The notes beneath the pieces are model-generated. The model searched no databases and had not been told where the DNA came from. It was given only the letters and a program-made list of their open reading frames with translations. The translations under genes were made by a program, and so were the position numbers. A DNA stretch of 64,000 nucleotides from Ipomoea triloba (lineage: Eukaryota > Streptophyta > Magnoliopsida > Solanales > Convolvulaceae), in assembly GCF_003576645.1 (NCBI RefSeq), contig NC_044930.1, positions 5,590,397 through 5,654,396 on the forward strand. Direction: 5' to 3'. Below, in pieces: positions 32,013 through 46,354 of this stretch; position 1 is the first letter of the stretch; every line of letters begins with the position of its first letter.

Positions 32013-34360
32013 ATAAGAATGGATGAAAAGATATATTATGACACATAATTTATAAAATATAGATAGTTGATATATTTTGCGGTCAGCGTCTTAAAGCATA
32101 CACCGAATAGACCGACTACAATTATTGTACTGTAGCGGTTCTTTAGCTACACACTTAGCAACAAAATCTGGTTGGAGTTAAGAGTTTATGTGAATTGAAG
32201 TTTCATATTTGATAGCAATGATGAATGACGACGTCGTCCCTTACAAAGAGGAAACAAAAATGAAAACGGCATTACTATTTATAAACAAAGTTTAGATTAT
32301 TACAAGGAAAAAAGAAACTAAAGTACTCCACCACTGACGAAGAGATCGAAGATACTGGAGAAAACCTTAATGCGGAGTATAATATAATATTATTGTAAGA
32401 AAGTTATATTAAGTTATACTATTTACAAGAGTGGAATATACTTTTTAAAAATTGAATTCATTTTTCTTGAATTGCATATAATTAATTAATTGGGCCAAAA
32501 AAGAATGATAAGATTCCAGAAAGAAAATAGTAATAGTCGAACACGGATACGGAAACTTGAGAGGTTGAAACTTCATAGGGGCAGCCATAAACGCACCCCC
32601 AAAGTTTGGAATTGAAGTCCTTGCAGAAATACAAGTGTAAAACAAACTAAAAGTCTACTAATTAACAAAATGACTTGTCAAAGACTCAATAGAAAGCAGC
32701 CTAGAATTTTGATTTAGAAAAATATAATGTCGAAAAATGATTGGACGAAAGACAGCGCGTGGGCTCCACAAGGGTCTTCTTGACTCTTCACCAATTTCCA
32801 ATAAAATTAACTATTCTTTTGGTAGTTGATACAATGTAAAGCATATTACATCAAATTAATTATATTGAAAGCAATAAGAAAAAAATGAAATATATATATA
32901 AATTTCTAGAGTATTGCTCGGTCCAGGTACAAACGTGTAAATTTGTGCCCTTTTATAGAATTTGTGTTTTACTTTTTCATTACTGATAATTATATTGTGG
33001 ATTATAAAGTTTACTTTTAAATTGCACTTGTAAATATAACGGTGTGTATATTTTACTGTTTGTGTTGTACATGCACTTGTGGGAATTTTAATTTTTTAAC
33101 TTTATTTTTGAGTTGCATTTGTTAGTATTATAAAATTATAAATTGTATTTTAAAGCTATTTGTGGTGCATTTTAGAGTTCACACATAATTTTTATATGAC
33201 AATATTTATTTGTTTCTTTGTGTATTCTTTAAGTTGTGATAAGATTGATTATTTAATGGTAATTGGTGATTATTAAAAACAAAGATTTTTCAGCATAAGG
33301 TTATTAGCATTAAGAAGTAAATTAAATATACTACAAGGTAAAAGTATCGTTTAATAATTTACTTATATTATTAAACAATATGTATCATGTAGCTCTAACA
33401 AATTAACTATAGTTGTATTGATGGATCCATAACTAATCAATGAATATGAATGATAATGTTACACATCATAAGTCATATAAATGACGCAAAATATGGTCCA
33501 CAATTTTGGTACAAGTGATGCTTTTAAAAAAAATCTGAAAATAGGGGAATATATATTCTTTGCACTAATTAATGCTTTTGTACTGTTGATTGTCATTTCG
33601 TCTAGTTAATTTGTATTGACTAGTGAGTTAAGTAACTCACAAGTTATTTCGAAAAAGGAACTCACAAGTAATTAATAAGGATATATAATCGGACAAATTT
33701 CACAAAATGTTGTGTAATCCGGTAAGTTTTTATTTTGTTATTTTTTTTTTTTTGAGAATTATTTTGTTAATTTAATATTATAAGATAAATCCATTTATAA
33801 ATAAAGTTAAAGAGACAATTAATTTGGTAACTACAAGATTATAAGTTCGATCAACTTCCAACGTGAGTAATCTATTAACCTTTTGTAGTTTGGGTCGGTT
33901 AACTATGAACAACTTAAGTTGGTTTATATCCGTCCTTCAGTTAATCAAATGTACATCCTCAAATATTAATTGCAGGTTTCCTCCTCACTCAAAATTTTAT
34001 AAATACTAACTAAGTATAAACGCTTTACGTTATATGTATTTGACACAATATTTGATTAAAAAAAATATTTATCAAATATTAATGCATGAAACTAATGGAA
34101 GTTCGATAAAAGGATTTTAAAAAAAAAAACAACAACAACATCAACAACAAAAGACACGATTTCACATTCACACAATTATTTACTTTGTCTATTTAAAACG
34201 ACGTAGAAATGGTCAAAAGGTTAAAGTAGTAATAATCAACTTATAAGAACACAAATTATGAAAGAATCTACGTATAGAAGTACTAGTAGTAGAATAATGT
34301 TGGTTTTACCGGTCCACAAAGCTTCTAAACTTAGTCACCGCCCATGATATCGGTGCCCTC
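32009..34360. other. gene-free stretch upstream of the PAR1 gene
   Basis: No gene is supported; the 66-residue - frame at 32,445 has no recognisable domain. At 33,820-34,010, TATAAGTTCGATC and TTGGGTCGGTTAAC suggest a SINE relic like that at 50.1 kb. Confidence 0.4.
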
Positions 34361-34363
34361 CCC

Positions 34364-34371
34364 TATATAAA
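34364..34371 (+). promoter_or_regulatory. TATA box of the PAR1-family gene
   Basis: TATATAAA in a C-rich context (CCCCTATATAAACAATGCCC), 113 bp before the start codon. Confidence 0.75.
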
Positions 34372-34483
34372 CAATGCCCCTCCATCGCCATTTCTCATTC
34401 TCACAAACCCTTCAACACATCATATAATATCTCTTTCCTTCTCCCTTTACATCACAAAAAAGAGCACCAAACACATAACAAAA

Positions 34484-35352
34484 ATGGCTTCTTTGAAAGC
34501 ATCTTTGATTCTTTTCTTTGCGTGCTCTCTCTTTGTTCAAGCCACTCTTGGTAAATATATATACTCCTTTTCATATTCTTATTCAATATACTATATATGT
34601 ATTGCATGGATCATGTATATATATTAGATTGTAATATTATGATATCTAGCTTGAAAGATTGATGTTTAATGTTTTTGTGTTATTGGTTTTGTTTATTTAG
34701 GGGAGATCATTTGTGAGGAATTACCTACAAATGTTTGTGCATTTTCTATTGCTTCTTCTGGAAAGAGATGTTTGTTGGAAAACTCGGCTACTAATGAAGG
34801 GAAGGTAGAGTACCAGTGTAAGACGTCAGACGTGATGGTCGCGAAGATGGCCGAGTACATAGAGACTGACCAGTGCGTCGGAGATTGCGGTGTTGATAGA
34901 AACTCCGTCGGAATCTCGTCGGATTCCTTGCTTGAGCCAGAGTTCACCGCCAAACTCTGCTCTCCGGCATGCCACCAGAACTGCCCCAACATCATTGACC
35001 TTTACTTCAACTTAGCTGCCGGTGAAGGTAAGAATCAACTTTTAATTTAATTAATTTATTCTTTCCTTATTTAAAATTTTCTATACTTAAAAAAGTCAAA
35101 AAAATAAGTCACATATTTTGTCAATTATAACATGTCATGTCACGTAATAATAATATGTCGCGATTAATTTATATTGGTATATTTTTAGGAGTGTATTTGC
35201 CTGACCTGTGTGACAAGCAAAGGAGCAACCCCCGGCGAGCCATGGCGGAGCTGTCCAGCAGTGGAGCGGCGGCGGCAAGCCCTGCCACCAGTGAAAGCCT
35301 TGTTGCTGATGCGCCGGAGTCTTCACCGGCACCAGCACCGGCTTCTCTGTAA
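34484..35352 (+). CDS. PAR1-family secreted cysteine-rich protein
   Basis: Exons 34484-34550, 34701-35027 and 35189-35352 with GT-AG borders; 185 aa. It matches the plant PAR1 family (photoassimilate-responsive protein 1, Pfam PF06521). A hydrophobic signal peptide ([20 protein letters not shown]) is followed by [20 protein letters not shown] and regularly spaced Cys ([31 protein letters not shown]), then [12 protein letters not shown]. The C-terminus is a Ser/Ala/Pro tail ([10 protein letters not shown]), resembling the hydroxyproline-rich ends of cell-wall proteins. The molecular function of the family is unknown; the tobacco founder responds to sugars. The first exon encodes only the signal peptide. 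ATG is in good context (AAAAATGGC). It is independent of its neighbours. Confidence 0.93.
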
Positions 35353-35419
35353 TTTCAATCGTTTTCTCCATGTACGCATAATAATATATAGTAATTTGTT
35401 GGTTCGTTTTCCCATGTTA

Positions 35420-35425
35420 AATAAA
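35420..35425 (+). terminator. poly(A) signal of the PAR1-family gene
   Basis: AATAAA 68 bases after the stop codon. Confidence 0.5.
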
Positions 35426-35980
35426 GGAGATGAATATGGTCGGATTACAATACATTAGACACTCGTTTGTCGCACTATATATGAAGAGCATATGTAATTC
35501 CATAATAATATTTGGGTTTGTCGTAGATGTACTATTTTCTTTTCTATATATATATTTTGTAGTATTTCATATTTATTTCTAAGTTACAAATTAAATAAAT
35601 CGTATCACAGATCTTATATATAGCTCGAGTAAAGAAATTACATTTAAATTTATTCGGAAAGATGACATTTGTTGAAAATAAATTCAAATTCAAAACAACT
35701 ACCAAAATAGCAAAGTCAATCTCCCAACGCATTTGACAAATTCAACGCGGATTTGATGCAGTGATACGTGTAATAAAATATGACATTTTCATTGACTAGC
35801 AAATTGTAATTCTAGAAGCATAGTTACAAAGTTTTTGAAAATTCAATTCTACTATACGTGTTGCAGTGTGGACTGTCGTGCAATTTTACTAAAATTTTAA
35901 TAAATATTGCACTTTTATTGACAAGTAAATTAAAGTTTCTTAAACACATCATCTCAATTTTTTTTTGCTAAAATTATATA
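35426..35980. other. intergenic region between the PAR1 gene and laccase
   Basis: The two genes converge here. No gene is seen. It probably contains the laccase 3' UTR on the - strand. Confidence 0.45.
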
Positions 35981-38661
35981 TCAACATTGAGGAAGATCTT
36001 GTGGCGGTGGGGGCAACGATGTCTCTGGTGTCGGTCCATTCTCAACCACAAAAACGGTGGCTAAACCAAACTCCAGATGCATATCTAAGTGGCAATGCAT
36101 TATCCATGCACCTATACATTAAATAACATTACGTTACGCAAGTAAAATTTGTTGAGCACATATAATAAATGTTACGTTACGTAAGTAAAATTTGTTGAAT
36201 ACATACTATAAATATTATGTTACACAAGTAAAATTATATGTGTATACCTGGATTGTTAGCTTGAAATCTAATGACAGCCCATCCACCAGCTGGGACGGCA
36301 ATGGTATTACGTTCCTGAGGATTGTACAAGTTGAAATTACTCGAGTCTGAAACGGGATCATAGTTCCCAAAGCCTTGAGCCAAAATGTGGAAATTGTAGC
36401 CGTGCAAGTGTATAGGGTGACTTTCTATTCCCACCAATGCAGTATTTTGAAGCACTATTTGGACCGTGGAATTATACGACAACCTCTTCACCTTAGTTGA
36501 AACTCTGCTCATAGAAATCGCTATGTTGGCCGGAACACTAAGGTTGGAGAATTGTTGATTCGTATAGTCGAACGTTACCGGCGGCTGGTCGGGAAAATCG
36601 TCGGTGTAGATCCCACCAACGCCGTTAAAATGTGATTCCAATATAGACAAAGTGGTCGGTAATCGGAAAGATTCGTTGTTCATAGATGCGGTGAGTCTCA
36701 AAAGCCCGCCTGGGATAGCACACGGAATGTTACCCGGGTTTGCACAGGGGAGAAGGCCCAATCCAACTGTAACGAACATGTTTTCGTCCACCGGGCCGGG
36801 GACGGGTCTCCAGAACGGCCCATTAACCAGCCCGGTCAAACTACTGTGGAATCTTTGGGCCGTATCTTTGTCGTCAAAGCCCGGCAAGACAGGCATGGTC
36901 GGGGTTGATGACGATTGCGCGCCGACGTAAGTAATGATCGCGGTGGCGGTGGTGTTGTCGAACGGCGGCGGCGGCACCGACTTGGCACTGGCGTAGGCTC
37001 TGGCGGCCATGTAATACGCCCCCGGAGACTGATCGGCGACCATGAGGACGTCCGTGGTTTGTCCGGGGCCGAGAAGTACGACGTCGGTTTCGTACGGGGT
37101 TGTGTAGGCGGCGTCGGCGGCGACCACTACCATTTTATGATTGGCTATCTTGAAAAATAATTGGTCGTCAAGTGCCCCGTTGATGATGCGCAGTAGATAT
37201 GTTTTGCCATAGACCACGTTTATTTTATATGTAGCTGGTACATAATATATATATATTTTTTAGCTGTAGTCAAATGCATTTAGTTAAAAAAGAAAAGGAA
37301 TTTTTTTTAGGGCCATGAGGTATCTGAATAAGCCCTAACTATATAAGGGACACCTTTAAACCCGTATTATACTTAGTCTAATTTCCATCTTTTATTTAGG
37401 AATTAAGAAATTATTATATATCCATATGTGTTTGATTAATATAATGCTTACAATCAGAAGAGCATGGGTAAAGATCGCCTGGTTGGCCATTAATGGTGAA
37501 GGCATCAGACATATTTGGTCCTACGCCTGTAAGCTTCCCTTGTTCATCAACATCAATAACGTTGCTATTCCACCACTCCCCTGTCCATAGCCATAGCTAT
37601 ATATTATTCCTTTAATTTTAATTTATTTGATTTTGGGTGATCAGAGAAATTCGTTATCACTACCGGAAGGCATTATGGGGTAAATTTTACAAATTATAAG
37701 AAATAAATCAAACTAAGAATTTTTAATAAATTTTACCTAGGAGAATTATGAATTCATCATCTGGTGGTGTAAATGGATAGGAACGACCAGGCGTAGGATA
37801 AATAACGAGAGCACCATAAACAGTGGCTCGGAGCATGGAAACATGAGCGTGCCACCATAAAGTTCCTTCTTGACCGGTTATTGTAAACTTGTAGGTGTAG
37901 CTATTCCCCGGGAGTATGGGACACTGTGTCACATATGCTGGCCCATCTGCCCACCCACTTAAATACTGAAAAATTCCATGCCTGTTGGATTAATTAACAA
38001 TAACATATATCATTATTTTCTCTAAAAAAAATTCATAAATTGTGTAAAAGTGTAAAACTTTGCAATTTTTAGCAAGTTATAATTAATTAATAGGACTAAG
38101 AAATTAGCAATTGTGTTTTGACTTTAGAAATTATTAATTATTACGTATTTATATACTCCGTAATAAATTAATGTTTTATCATATGAAACAAAAAAATAGA
38201 ATACCAGTGAATGGTAAGATTGTAGGGGGAAAGGTTAAAAACATGAACAACAAGGGTGTCTCCTTCTCGGACGGCTATTGTCGGACCGGGAAGACTTCCG
38301 TTCACAGCAGTAATCACTTGCTGACTACACAGCTGGTTCACTATCATATTATCCTCAACCTGTAACATATACATACATGCAACAGCATTAGAAAATTAAA
38401 GGATGATAAAAATCATAACCACCACTTGAGCGTGTGCATTGGGTAAATTCTGTCTTGTGACATTAACTGATAAAAAATCACGAAAAAATAAATCATTCTA
38501 ACTTAGGTTGTTTATAATTGACTGACTCAAAGCAAGAATTAATTAAAGTGGAGAGAATTACGTACGTAAAATGAATGCTCGACAACATCAGCCAAAACCA
38601 CCGAGAAAGCAAAACTGAGAACTAAAACGCATGGAAGTGTTAAGGATGTATGTTGTGCCAT
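35981..38661 (-). CDS. laccase (multicopper oxidase), complete
   Basis: Exons, in coding order: 38566-38661, 38205-38359, 37737-37981, 37452-37580, 36248-37234 and 35981-36111. All borders are GT-AG; 580 aa. Laccases oxidise phenolics, including monolignols, with O2 in the cell wall. A signal peptide ([20 protein letters not shown]) precedes three cupredoxin domains. All copper motifs are intact: HWHG (83-86, split by an intron), WWHAHVS (126-132), HPIHLHG (481-487) and HCHLDMH (543-549), with the blue-copper Cys at 544. The C-terminus [10 protein letters not shown] is typical of plant laccases, and many N-x-S/T glycosylation sites are present. Length and intron layout fit the family (six exons). 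The exact subgroup (lignin or flavonoid type) is not decided here. Confidence 0.95.
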
Positions 38662-38689
38662 TTTTGTGTTGAACTAAAACACACACACA

Positions 38690-38697
38690 TATATATA
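38690..38697 (-). promoter_or_regulatory. probable TATA box of laccase
   Basis: TATATATA about 30 bases before the start codon on the - strand. This would imply a very short leader, so an upstream alternative is possible. Confidence 0.35.
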
Positions 38698-38699
38698 GT

Positions 38700-41010
38700 A
38701 ACAATTCTTAACATGCATATTGCTGATTTCATTAATGGGATAGTGGTTGGTAGTATGTCATCAGCAACGTTACGTTACGTGATTTATTAAGCTAATATAA
38801 AAGGATTTCCTTGACAAATTCCAAAGCCTTCGGATTATAATGGAAGTCAGACCTTTAATCTCTTATTAAAAAAAGAAAAAAAAAGAGAAGTCACCTGCTC
38901 TGGTTAAGCCATGGATATGATATGGCCGGGTGTCAGCAAGTTTGAAATGGATCTACTCCCTCTACGTATATGATTACATTTTAATTCCTATTTTAAAAGT
39001 TTGATTGGATTGAAGTGTATATCCCCAGTTTTCCTGCACTATATATTACGCATTCAAACCCAAAAACAATTTACCTTGTCGCTATATATCAATATATGCA
39101 TGCATGTGACCCAGTCTACTTCTAAAATTTTCAGTTCTTATTGTGCTTAATTACTACAAGTAAAATTTACTATGAATTGAATTTACTTATAGATTAAATA
39201 CATATGAATTTTATTGATCTAACTAAGGAAATCTGTACATAAATATGATTTTTTGTAATGAGTTCTCGTGATCCATGCAGTTAGTAAAATAAGGCATTGA
39301 CTGTTCCAGCTTTCTAGCCATGCATGAATGTGAATTCATGTTGTGTAAACCAAGTTTTTCGACAATATTTGTTGGTGGTTAGTGTTATCTATATATCACT
39401 TTAATATTATGATAAAAAAAAAATAGTATCAAGTAATTTTTTGAACCCTCAAAGCAATCAAAATGTCATTTCTGGCTGAAAATTTTATGTTTTGAGTGGT
39501 AAGTTTATATCTAAGACTTTATCTGAATTAGTAAGTTTGGATGTAGTTTTCTCCGGATAGTTTTAACATACTATCATTGTCGTCATACGTACTAGTATAG
39601 GTTTGGGGAAATCAATTATTTAATTTCTACCATATTTATTTGACCCAAACAACATTCAAGAGGTGATATGGGTGTACTATAATGTAATGCTCCATGCATT
39701 TTATGAAACAACCACTTGAATGAACTCCGTTCAATTAAAGTGTTTTTTTTTTTAAATACATTTTATATTGGTGGTATGGGATGACTAAATGTTCCTAACC
39801 CAATTATTTTCAAGCCCCGAAGATATTTGGGCCATGGTAGTAATCTTGGCCCATTTGAAATATGCACAGTGCTTATGTTTATTTTAGTATATTTTATGTA
39901 ATACAATAAAAATGAAGTTGCAGTATATTGAAAATAACTATATATTCAAATTTAATGAACTTGAAGTATCTATATCTAAAAATATAATAAGTCTCAATTT
40001 AAGTTATATCCTTGATTTATGTATGTTTTTTCTGTTAATTTTTTTTATACATTATGCTATAAGAATTGTACTACACAAATTTTTGGACAAAATATTCATG
40101 TTGTTATAACTTTTGTTATCTTTTTCATTATTATTACCATGCACATCTATACAGTATACACAATATCTTTCTTATATTCTTCAGTATGATAATAATGTAG
40201 GTTGACATTATATATTGAAGTAATATAAGAAATAAGCTTGATTTAATTTAGATTTTAATTAAATCTTATCATAATTATATTTAGTAATTTATCATATTTA
40301 AAATTCTTACTTTAATAGTATTAATTAATCATATCATAATTATTACTCAAATTATCAATTATACTTTTAATATAATATGATTCTACAACTATGAATTTTA
40401 AAAAAATTATATACTATTATTTTTAATATTGAATATTAATGTTGTGCATATATTTTTGAAATCAAGAAATTAATTCATGTTGTGCATATATTCTTACGCA
40501 TCACATATATAAAATACTAGTACCAAAAATAAATATGTATCAAAATTAATCTTGTGAGATGGACTACATAGTGCATGATATAATTTGTCAAATAGGGTAC
40601 GAATGATCCAGTGGGTGAATCACTTGACATTCACGTAAACAAAGCAAGATCCACACCTTTAGAAAATAGTAAAACACTTTATAGGATGTCTAATCCAACA
40701 CTATATAGGATGTCTCAACTTTTATTTTAAGAAAGATGGGATTCTCCCTTGCTAAAATCATGTTATATGTTTACTGTGTGATATCACTGATAGATCAGAG
40801 ATTCAAAAAAAAAAAAAAAAAAAAAACCCTTTTATCTTCTTATACGCCATTTTAACTTAAAATAAATTTAATCAGTACATAACATAATTATTCTCTTTAT
40901 TTTCATTTTATTTGTCCTATTTACAATTATAATTTTTTTTTTTTGAAATACTTGATTCTTTACAAGGTAGTATATGTTCTATACTTACTCGATGTATACA
41001 ATTATAATAT
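38700..41010. other. gene-free stretch upstream of laccase
   Basis: Presumed laccase promoter, then AT-rich intergenic DNA with a 23-A run near 40,806. No gene is supported; the 65-residue frame at 39,912 is AT-rich noise. Confidence 0.45.
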
Positions 41011-41013
41011 TTA

Positions 41014-41314
41014 GGGTGTGTTTGGTTAGGGGGTTTAGTCATAAGGAATGGGTATGAAAGTGATTGTTTGTGTTTGGTTGATATGTTTTGTGAATGTTAC
41101 TATAGGTTTGGAATACCTCATTAATGACAAAACTCATACCCTTATTAAATAAGGGTTTCATCTCCCTCCCTCCTTTCTTAATCAACTATTAATAATCATT
41201 CCCATTCCACCCAATTACCAAACATGTTAAATACTTTCACCAAAACCCATTACCATTACCAAGTATTTGATACCCATTCCGATTCCGATTCCCATGTGCG
41301 AACCAAACGCACCC
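41014..41314. mobile_element. Tourist-like (PIF/Harbinger) MITE
   Basis: 301 bp, flanked by TTA on both sides (41011-41013 and 41315-41317). Inverted ends are GGGTGTGTTTGGTTAG and the complement of CGAACCAAACGCACCC. The 3-bp TTA target and these ends are diagnostic of the group. It is non-coding, with AATGGG/CCCATT-rich inner sequence. Confidence 0.82.
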
Positions 41315-41785
41315 TTAATTTTATCTGGGTTATAATATATTAATTACTTATTTCAAGAATCACAATTTAACTAAATTGTTTTATACTTTAAAAAAGAATG
41401 TAATCGAATAAAATTTGTGACAAATACACATGCCGGTAAAATTAAAGCAGTTGGGCGTAGACAAAGAAAACCCCGTTTGAAAGGGAAGTACGTATAGTAC
41501 GTTAACATGACATAAAGAAAGAGCAAAAGAGATTAAAAGTGGAAAAAGAAATACCGTGAATCCAACTACAAAACAAGATTCTCTCATAAAGCAATTAAAT
41601 GTTGAATAGGTGGTAAAACTAAGTTGGAGAAAGTTTTATCTTCGCTTCCTTTTTTTTTTTTTAATGCGAGGTAATTTGATTAGTACGCTTGTCATCTCCA
41701 GCCAACTAAATACATGCAGTAGATGAAGATTTGGTTAAATTGATGGTTTTCATATGCTTATTGCGTTTTATAATAAAATATTTAG

Positions 41786-41801
41786 NCCCCCCCCCCCCCC
41801 C
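41786..41801. repeat. N followed by a poly-C run
   Basis: One N and 15 C. Such C runs are rare in plant intergenic DNA, and with the N this looks like a sequencing uncertainty. Confidence 0.8.
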
Positions 41802-41946
41802 AGTATAGTGCAGGTGTTTATCTGTCCCAATGGAGTGAGGCGGCCATAATTGATGAGCAATTTGTCATTCCATCCCCAGCCCACACATGCACCCAGAAGT
41901 TTGTATTCAGATTTTTGAGTTAATGAATTTATCCATTTTGTTTCAA

Positions 41947-41979
<33 letters not shown>

Positions 41980-41984
41980 AATAA
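41947..41984. repeat. (AAT)n/(AAAT)n microsatellite
   Basis: AATAATAAT units turning into AAATAAAT units. Confidence 0.9.
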
Positions 41985-44900
41985 ATTTCTTCCCCGAAAT
42001 ATTTAGAAACTGATTCTACATCATGCGTATAATTTATGTTGGGCTGCGGGAGTCCACCATTATGTCATCAGATTGTGACGCTGACTGTATAAAGAAATTA
42101 AGTTGCATTTTCACTACTAGCTTAGTTATAGCTTTTGGTATAATAATAAGCACTTGATCCTATAATTGGTGTCAGGATCACAGGTCCATTGAGACTAGTG
42201 TCTTCCCTATTAGCTATAGTTTTTGATACACTGATAGATGAGCGTTTGATCCTACAATTTATATACTAAAATGTTGGAAAAATATGTTGCTGCTATCTGT
42301 AATACAAAAGAGATACAAAATAATACAGAAGAACAAGGGAACAAAACCGGATCATCTGGTATCTTCAGGCGTGTAATCACTTTCCTATAAGCTTTAAATC
42401 TCTCTTAGAAAAACAACAGGGTTCCAGATTTAATCTTATGGGATACAAGAAGATAATGAAACTCTTAAGTTGCTTCAATTAAGAATTTCCTGAAGAATTG
42501 TAGGACTGTGAAATATCAAGGTTAAACAACAAGTTAAGTTGTCTATATCATCAAACGTATCTCCTTAAGATTTTATAGAAATAAAATCTAACTGTTAGGA
42601 GAGGTTACTGGAAGTTTATAGCAGTTACAAAACCAACTTCCAAGATATATATGAAATATAACTGATTTTGGGATTTAAACAAACTAATTCACGTAAGTTA
42701 TTATGCAAAATAATTAATTAAGCATACTTATATTAATATTTTGTATGCAAGACACCATGGAAGCAAAATATAAATATAACTTACGCATGCAGTAGTACAA
42801 GGGTTAATTACGTGCAAGCTAACTGCATTTCTTGTGAGAAATAAACTTAGTTCCATGCAAGTGATTTTGCTTTGCAAAATATCACTTAGAGAGGTGCATG
42901 CCTAATAAAGCCTTCGAGAGGTACACCATCCTATTCGAGACATAAATCTTGCCATGAGATTTGACCTCTCGAACCTCTCGAATGAGGTGTACCCATGCAT
43001 AGTATATATTTATATATTAATATCTTAAGATGCAAGAACCATGCAAACAAGATAATATATGAATATACACGTGCACTGATCCTTAGCTTCCAAGATGCAA
43101 AACACAAACCATTTCCCATGATTTAAGACTTTGCTTCTCAAAGTATAATCAAAGGGGCATCACGTACGAGACGTGGCTCCTTCGAGAGATCAATAGCAAG
43201 GCTTCACGAAGCATACGTCCGAGAGATAAACCATCTCTCGTGCATCTCTCGTGGACCTTTCAAATAACCCAAAATCATCTCTACCAAACTCAATAATATT
43301 TACTACTCCACAACTCCAAATATTATTTAAGCTTGCATGGTAGACATCTGAACCATTAATCTCCATTACTGTACAAATATCCAACATAAAATGTTATTTC
43401 TCTTAAATTATTTATAATATTCTATAATCATAAGTTTTGCCAATTTGTTTGTCGTTGGTTTTCAAAATAAGTTTTGCCAATTTCAACAAATGATGAATGT
43501 ATATTGCATACATTTTATAATGCAACTATTATTTGAGGAGGCTCAACTAAAAATATATCTACAAAAATTGAATTATTTACCTTAAAGCCCGAAAATTGTT
43601 GAAACTTTTAACTAAAATGATAACTTTGAGTTGCTATTTTGTGGTACAAATATATGAGGTCCACCCCCGATTTGGGTCGGTTCAAAGTAGATCAGATTTA
43701 CATTTTCATATTGAGACAAAGAACTTGATATATTATACGCTAAAAATGAGTAATAGATGAATGAGAATTAATTATCAAAATGGACCAATTTGAGAGAAGT
43801 AAAAACTTGATTAAGCACTACCTTTCGATACTACTTGCAGAATTTACTCTTCGGTGGTGCTTAGTTAATTACCACTACTCGGTGCGATCTTTAAAGCCGC
43901 TTTAGAAGTTAGAACACCAATTTGTGCTTAAGCTAGCACCTTGTGGTGCTTTCATTTTAGTGCACTCACGAAGAGTGCATTTCTTGCACTTAATTACGAA
44001 GAGTAAGTTGTTTTTGGCTCTCTTCGGTCAGTTCCGAAAGGTTGTTTACTTTTGAACGGACTTCTCGATCACTCAGTGTTTTGAAACAGGTTATTAATGA
44101 TCGGTATGAATTAATTGTATATTAATTTCGTAACCGCAAATATTATTTTTAATATTAAATATAACTATTTCAAACGTTATAATCCAATTATTAATTCAGA
44201 TTTATTGTGACTAATTATACTAAAATTTAATTGGTCCCATATATAATCCTATGTTTTTGGGCAGATTTTGTAGCCAAGAAAATCTGATTTTTCTCTCTTA
44301 AAACATGGTCTTCTTCCTCTAAATTCTCTGCCCTTTCCTTCTTAAAAATTGCTAGTGTTCAAGCTTATTGTTCTAGTTCAGGTTTATATTTGAATGCTCG
44401 AACTATAGTATCCTTGATTCATTTTATCCCGAGAGACTGACGCTACAACGCTTCTAGCACCATCGGTAGGCATCGAATCGATTTTAAAGAAACTGTGAGT
44501 ATCACACCACTTGGATCCCTTTTTCTTTCTCCTTTTTCTTTGGTTTGTGGATGATTTTGTTTATAAAATTTAAATCCCTTTGTGTTTATATATTTATATA
44601 TATGTTGATTGAGATTATTTTTGCGAGATTATAAATCTTATTGTTTTCAAATTATATATTTTAGTATGTATATTTTCAAAATATTTGATATATATATAAT
44701 TTTTGTAAAACCAACTTATTCACCCAAAAAAAATCATATTTCATTTTTCAACCACTCATTTCACGCATAATACTTATTATTAAAGTTTATAGTAATGGAT
44801 TGTAACTAATTCATAATTTCATGGCCATAATTAGCTGAGCTAGAACGTGTCGTGAAATTCACATTTCCTATGGTTTATTACATATGTGAAAATAAATTAT

Positions 44901-46090
44901 GTAATCTATAATTCCAATGACATAATTAACTCGCAATTATTCCATCTTTATCATATCGAAAGACTCACGCTTAGTGTGCATGCATGATGTCTAATCTCTC
45001 CTTTAAGCTAATTAAGAAAGCTAATCTTTCACTTTATATAGTCTTTTTTCCTCCCAAACTTTATATAGTTAATCAAATGAGGTGAGGGTGATAATATAAC
45101 GTGATTGAATATATATATGTCACTAGAAAAATCAAATCATGGGCTATGATGTCTTTACACTTTACACCAAACCGTTATTAAATACATAAGTTTGGGACAA
45201 AACTCAACTAATCAATCAACTCAAATCAACTGCATAAGTTCATTTCTGTTTTGCAAACAAATGTACAAGTTTGAAATCCTACTAAGGGTATATAAACTAA
45301 AAAAGGAGGGGAGGGGTAAAGGATAAATGTATTTGACCTTTAATTTAATGGTAATGGACGGATAAATTTAGAATTCAAACTTATATAGTTTGTATTACAT
45401 GAGAGTGTGAACCATAATTAAATCCCTCCAAATTTAGGCATTCATTAATTTCACCCATCCACCGGCCACTAGAAAGGAGCTAATTCCATTTTTAATTATT
45501 GCACTAATTTTACCTTTAATTTCAATTTATTTTAGATTGTCATAAATTTAGTTTAATATTTTTAGTCATTCATTTGTATAATATGAAATTATGAATTGTC
45601 AACTATAACACTCTCTCTTTTAGCAGGGTCAATAGTACTAAAAGAAAAAAAAAACTATAACTCTCTCTTTTTTTTTTTTTTAATGTTTTGGGATGAAACG
45701 AAATTAAAAACTTAACTCCTTATGTTGTTTTGTAAATGTTTATGAGTTTGAACAAACATAAATTCCTGGATTTGTAAGAACATAGAAACATGGGAAAAAA
45801 ATTACAGATGTCATGATCTCCACTCCTTTGATATTTCAATTTCCCATTAGTTGGGAAGAAAAACAAATAACATTGAAACAAAATTGCTCATCTCTTTTCT
45901 ACATAAAAAAATTATCATTATATTGAAACAAAATTACCCTTTTATGATTTGTTGTTGTTTAACTAAGTTATGTACTTTTATTTTTATGATGTCTTTTGAA
46001 TTGAGCTTATGAAGTTTAACGTTGCAAGATTAAGTAAATTTGAGAGCTATTAATGCATTGCATTATAGGTTTGAAACAAATTTATTTGTT
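41985..46090. other. gene-free stretch
   Basis: No gene is supported. Around 42,890-43,260 the motif TCTCGA recurs in both orientations. The region 43,800-44,500 is slightly GC-richer and could be retroelement relic, with no diagnostic ends. Confidence 0.4.
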
Positions 46091-46092
46091 AT

Positions 46093-46094
<2 letters not shown>

Positions 46095-46171
<77 letters not shown>
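46095..46171. repeat. (AAT)n microsatellite
   Basis: About 25 uninterrupted AAT units. The frame encoding poly-Asn here is spurious. Confidence 0.95.
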
Positions 46172-46354
46172 GATGGTCATTTTGGTTTTTATATTACTTA
46201 TTTCATTCCAATTCTCATGGATAAAATTGAAATTCCCAGTAATTCGATTCCTTCAAATCAAACACTGGAATTTAAATTATCACTTTATTCTTATATTATT
46301 TCTTTCTCGTTGAATTGCAATTATTTTCCCCATAACTCACATTATTCTTATATT

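Noticed and set aside
31866..32048. 60-residue frame with a YIYI run
   Set aside because: It is caused by the AT microsatellite.
36652..37160. + strand frames opposite laccase exon 5
   Set aside because: Antisense shadows of a GC-rich coding exon.
41381..41587. 68-residue - strand frame starting with a hydrophobic segment
   Set aside because: AT-rich context, no recognised domain, and no promoter or splice evidence.
46053..46313. 86-residue frame rich in Asn
   Set aside because: It is the translation of an AAT microsatellite, with no family support.
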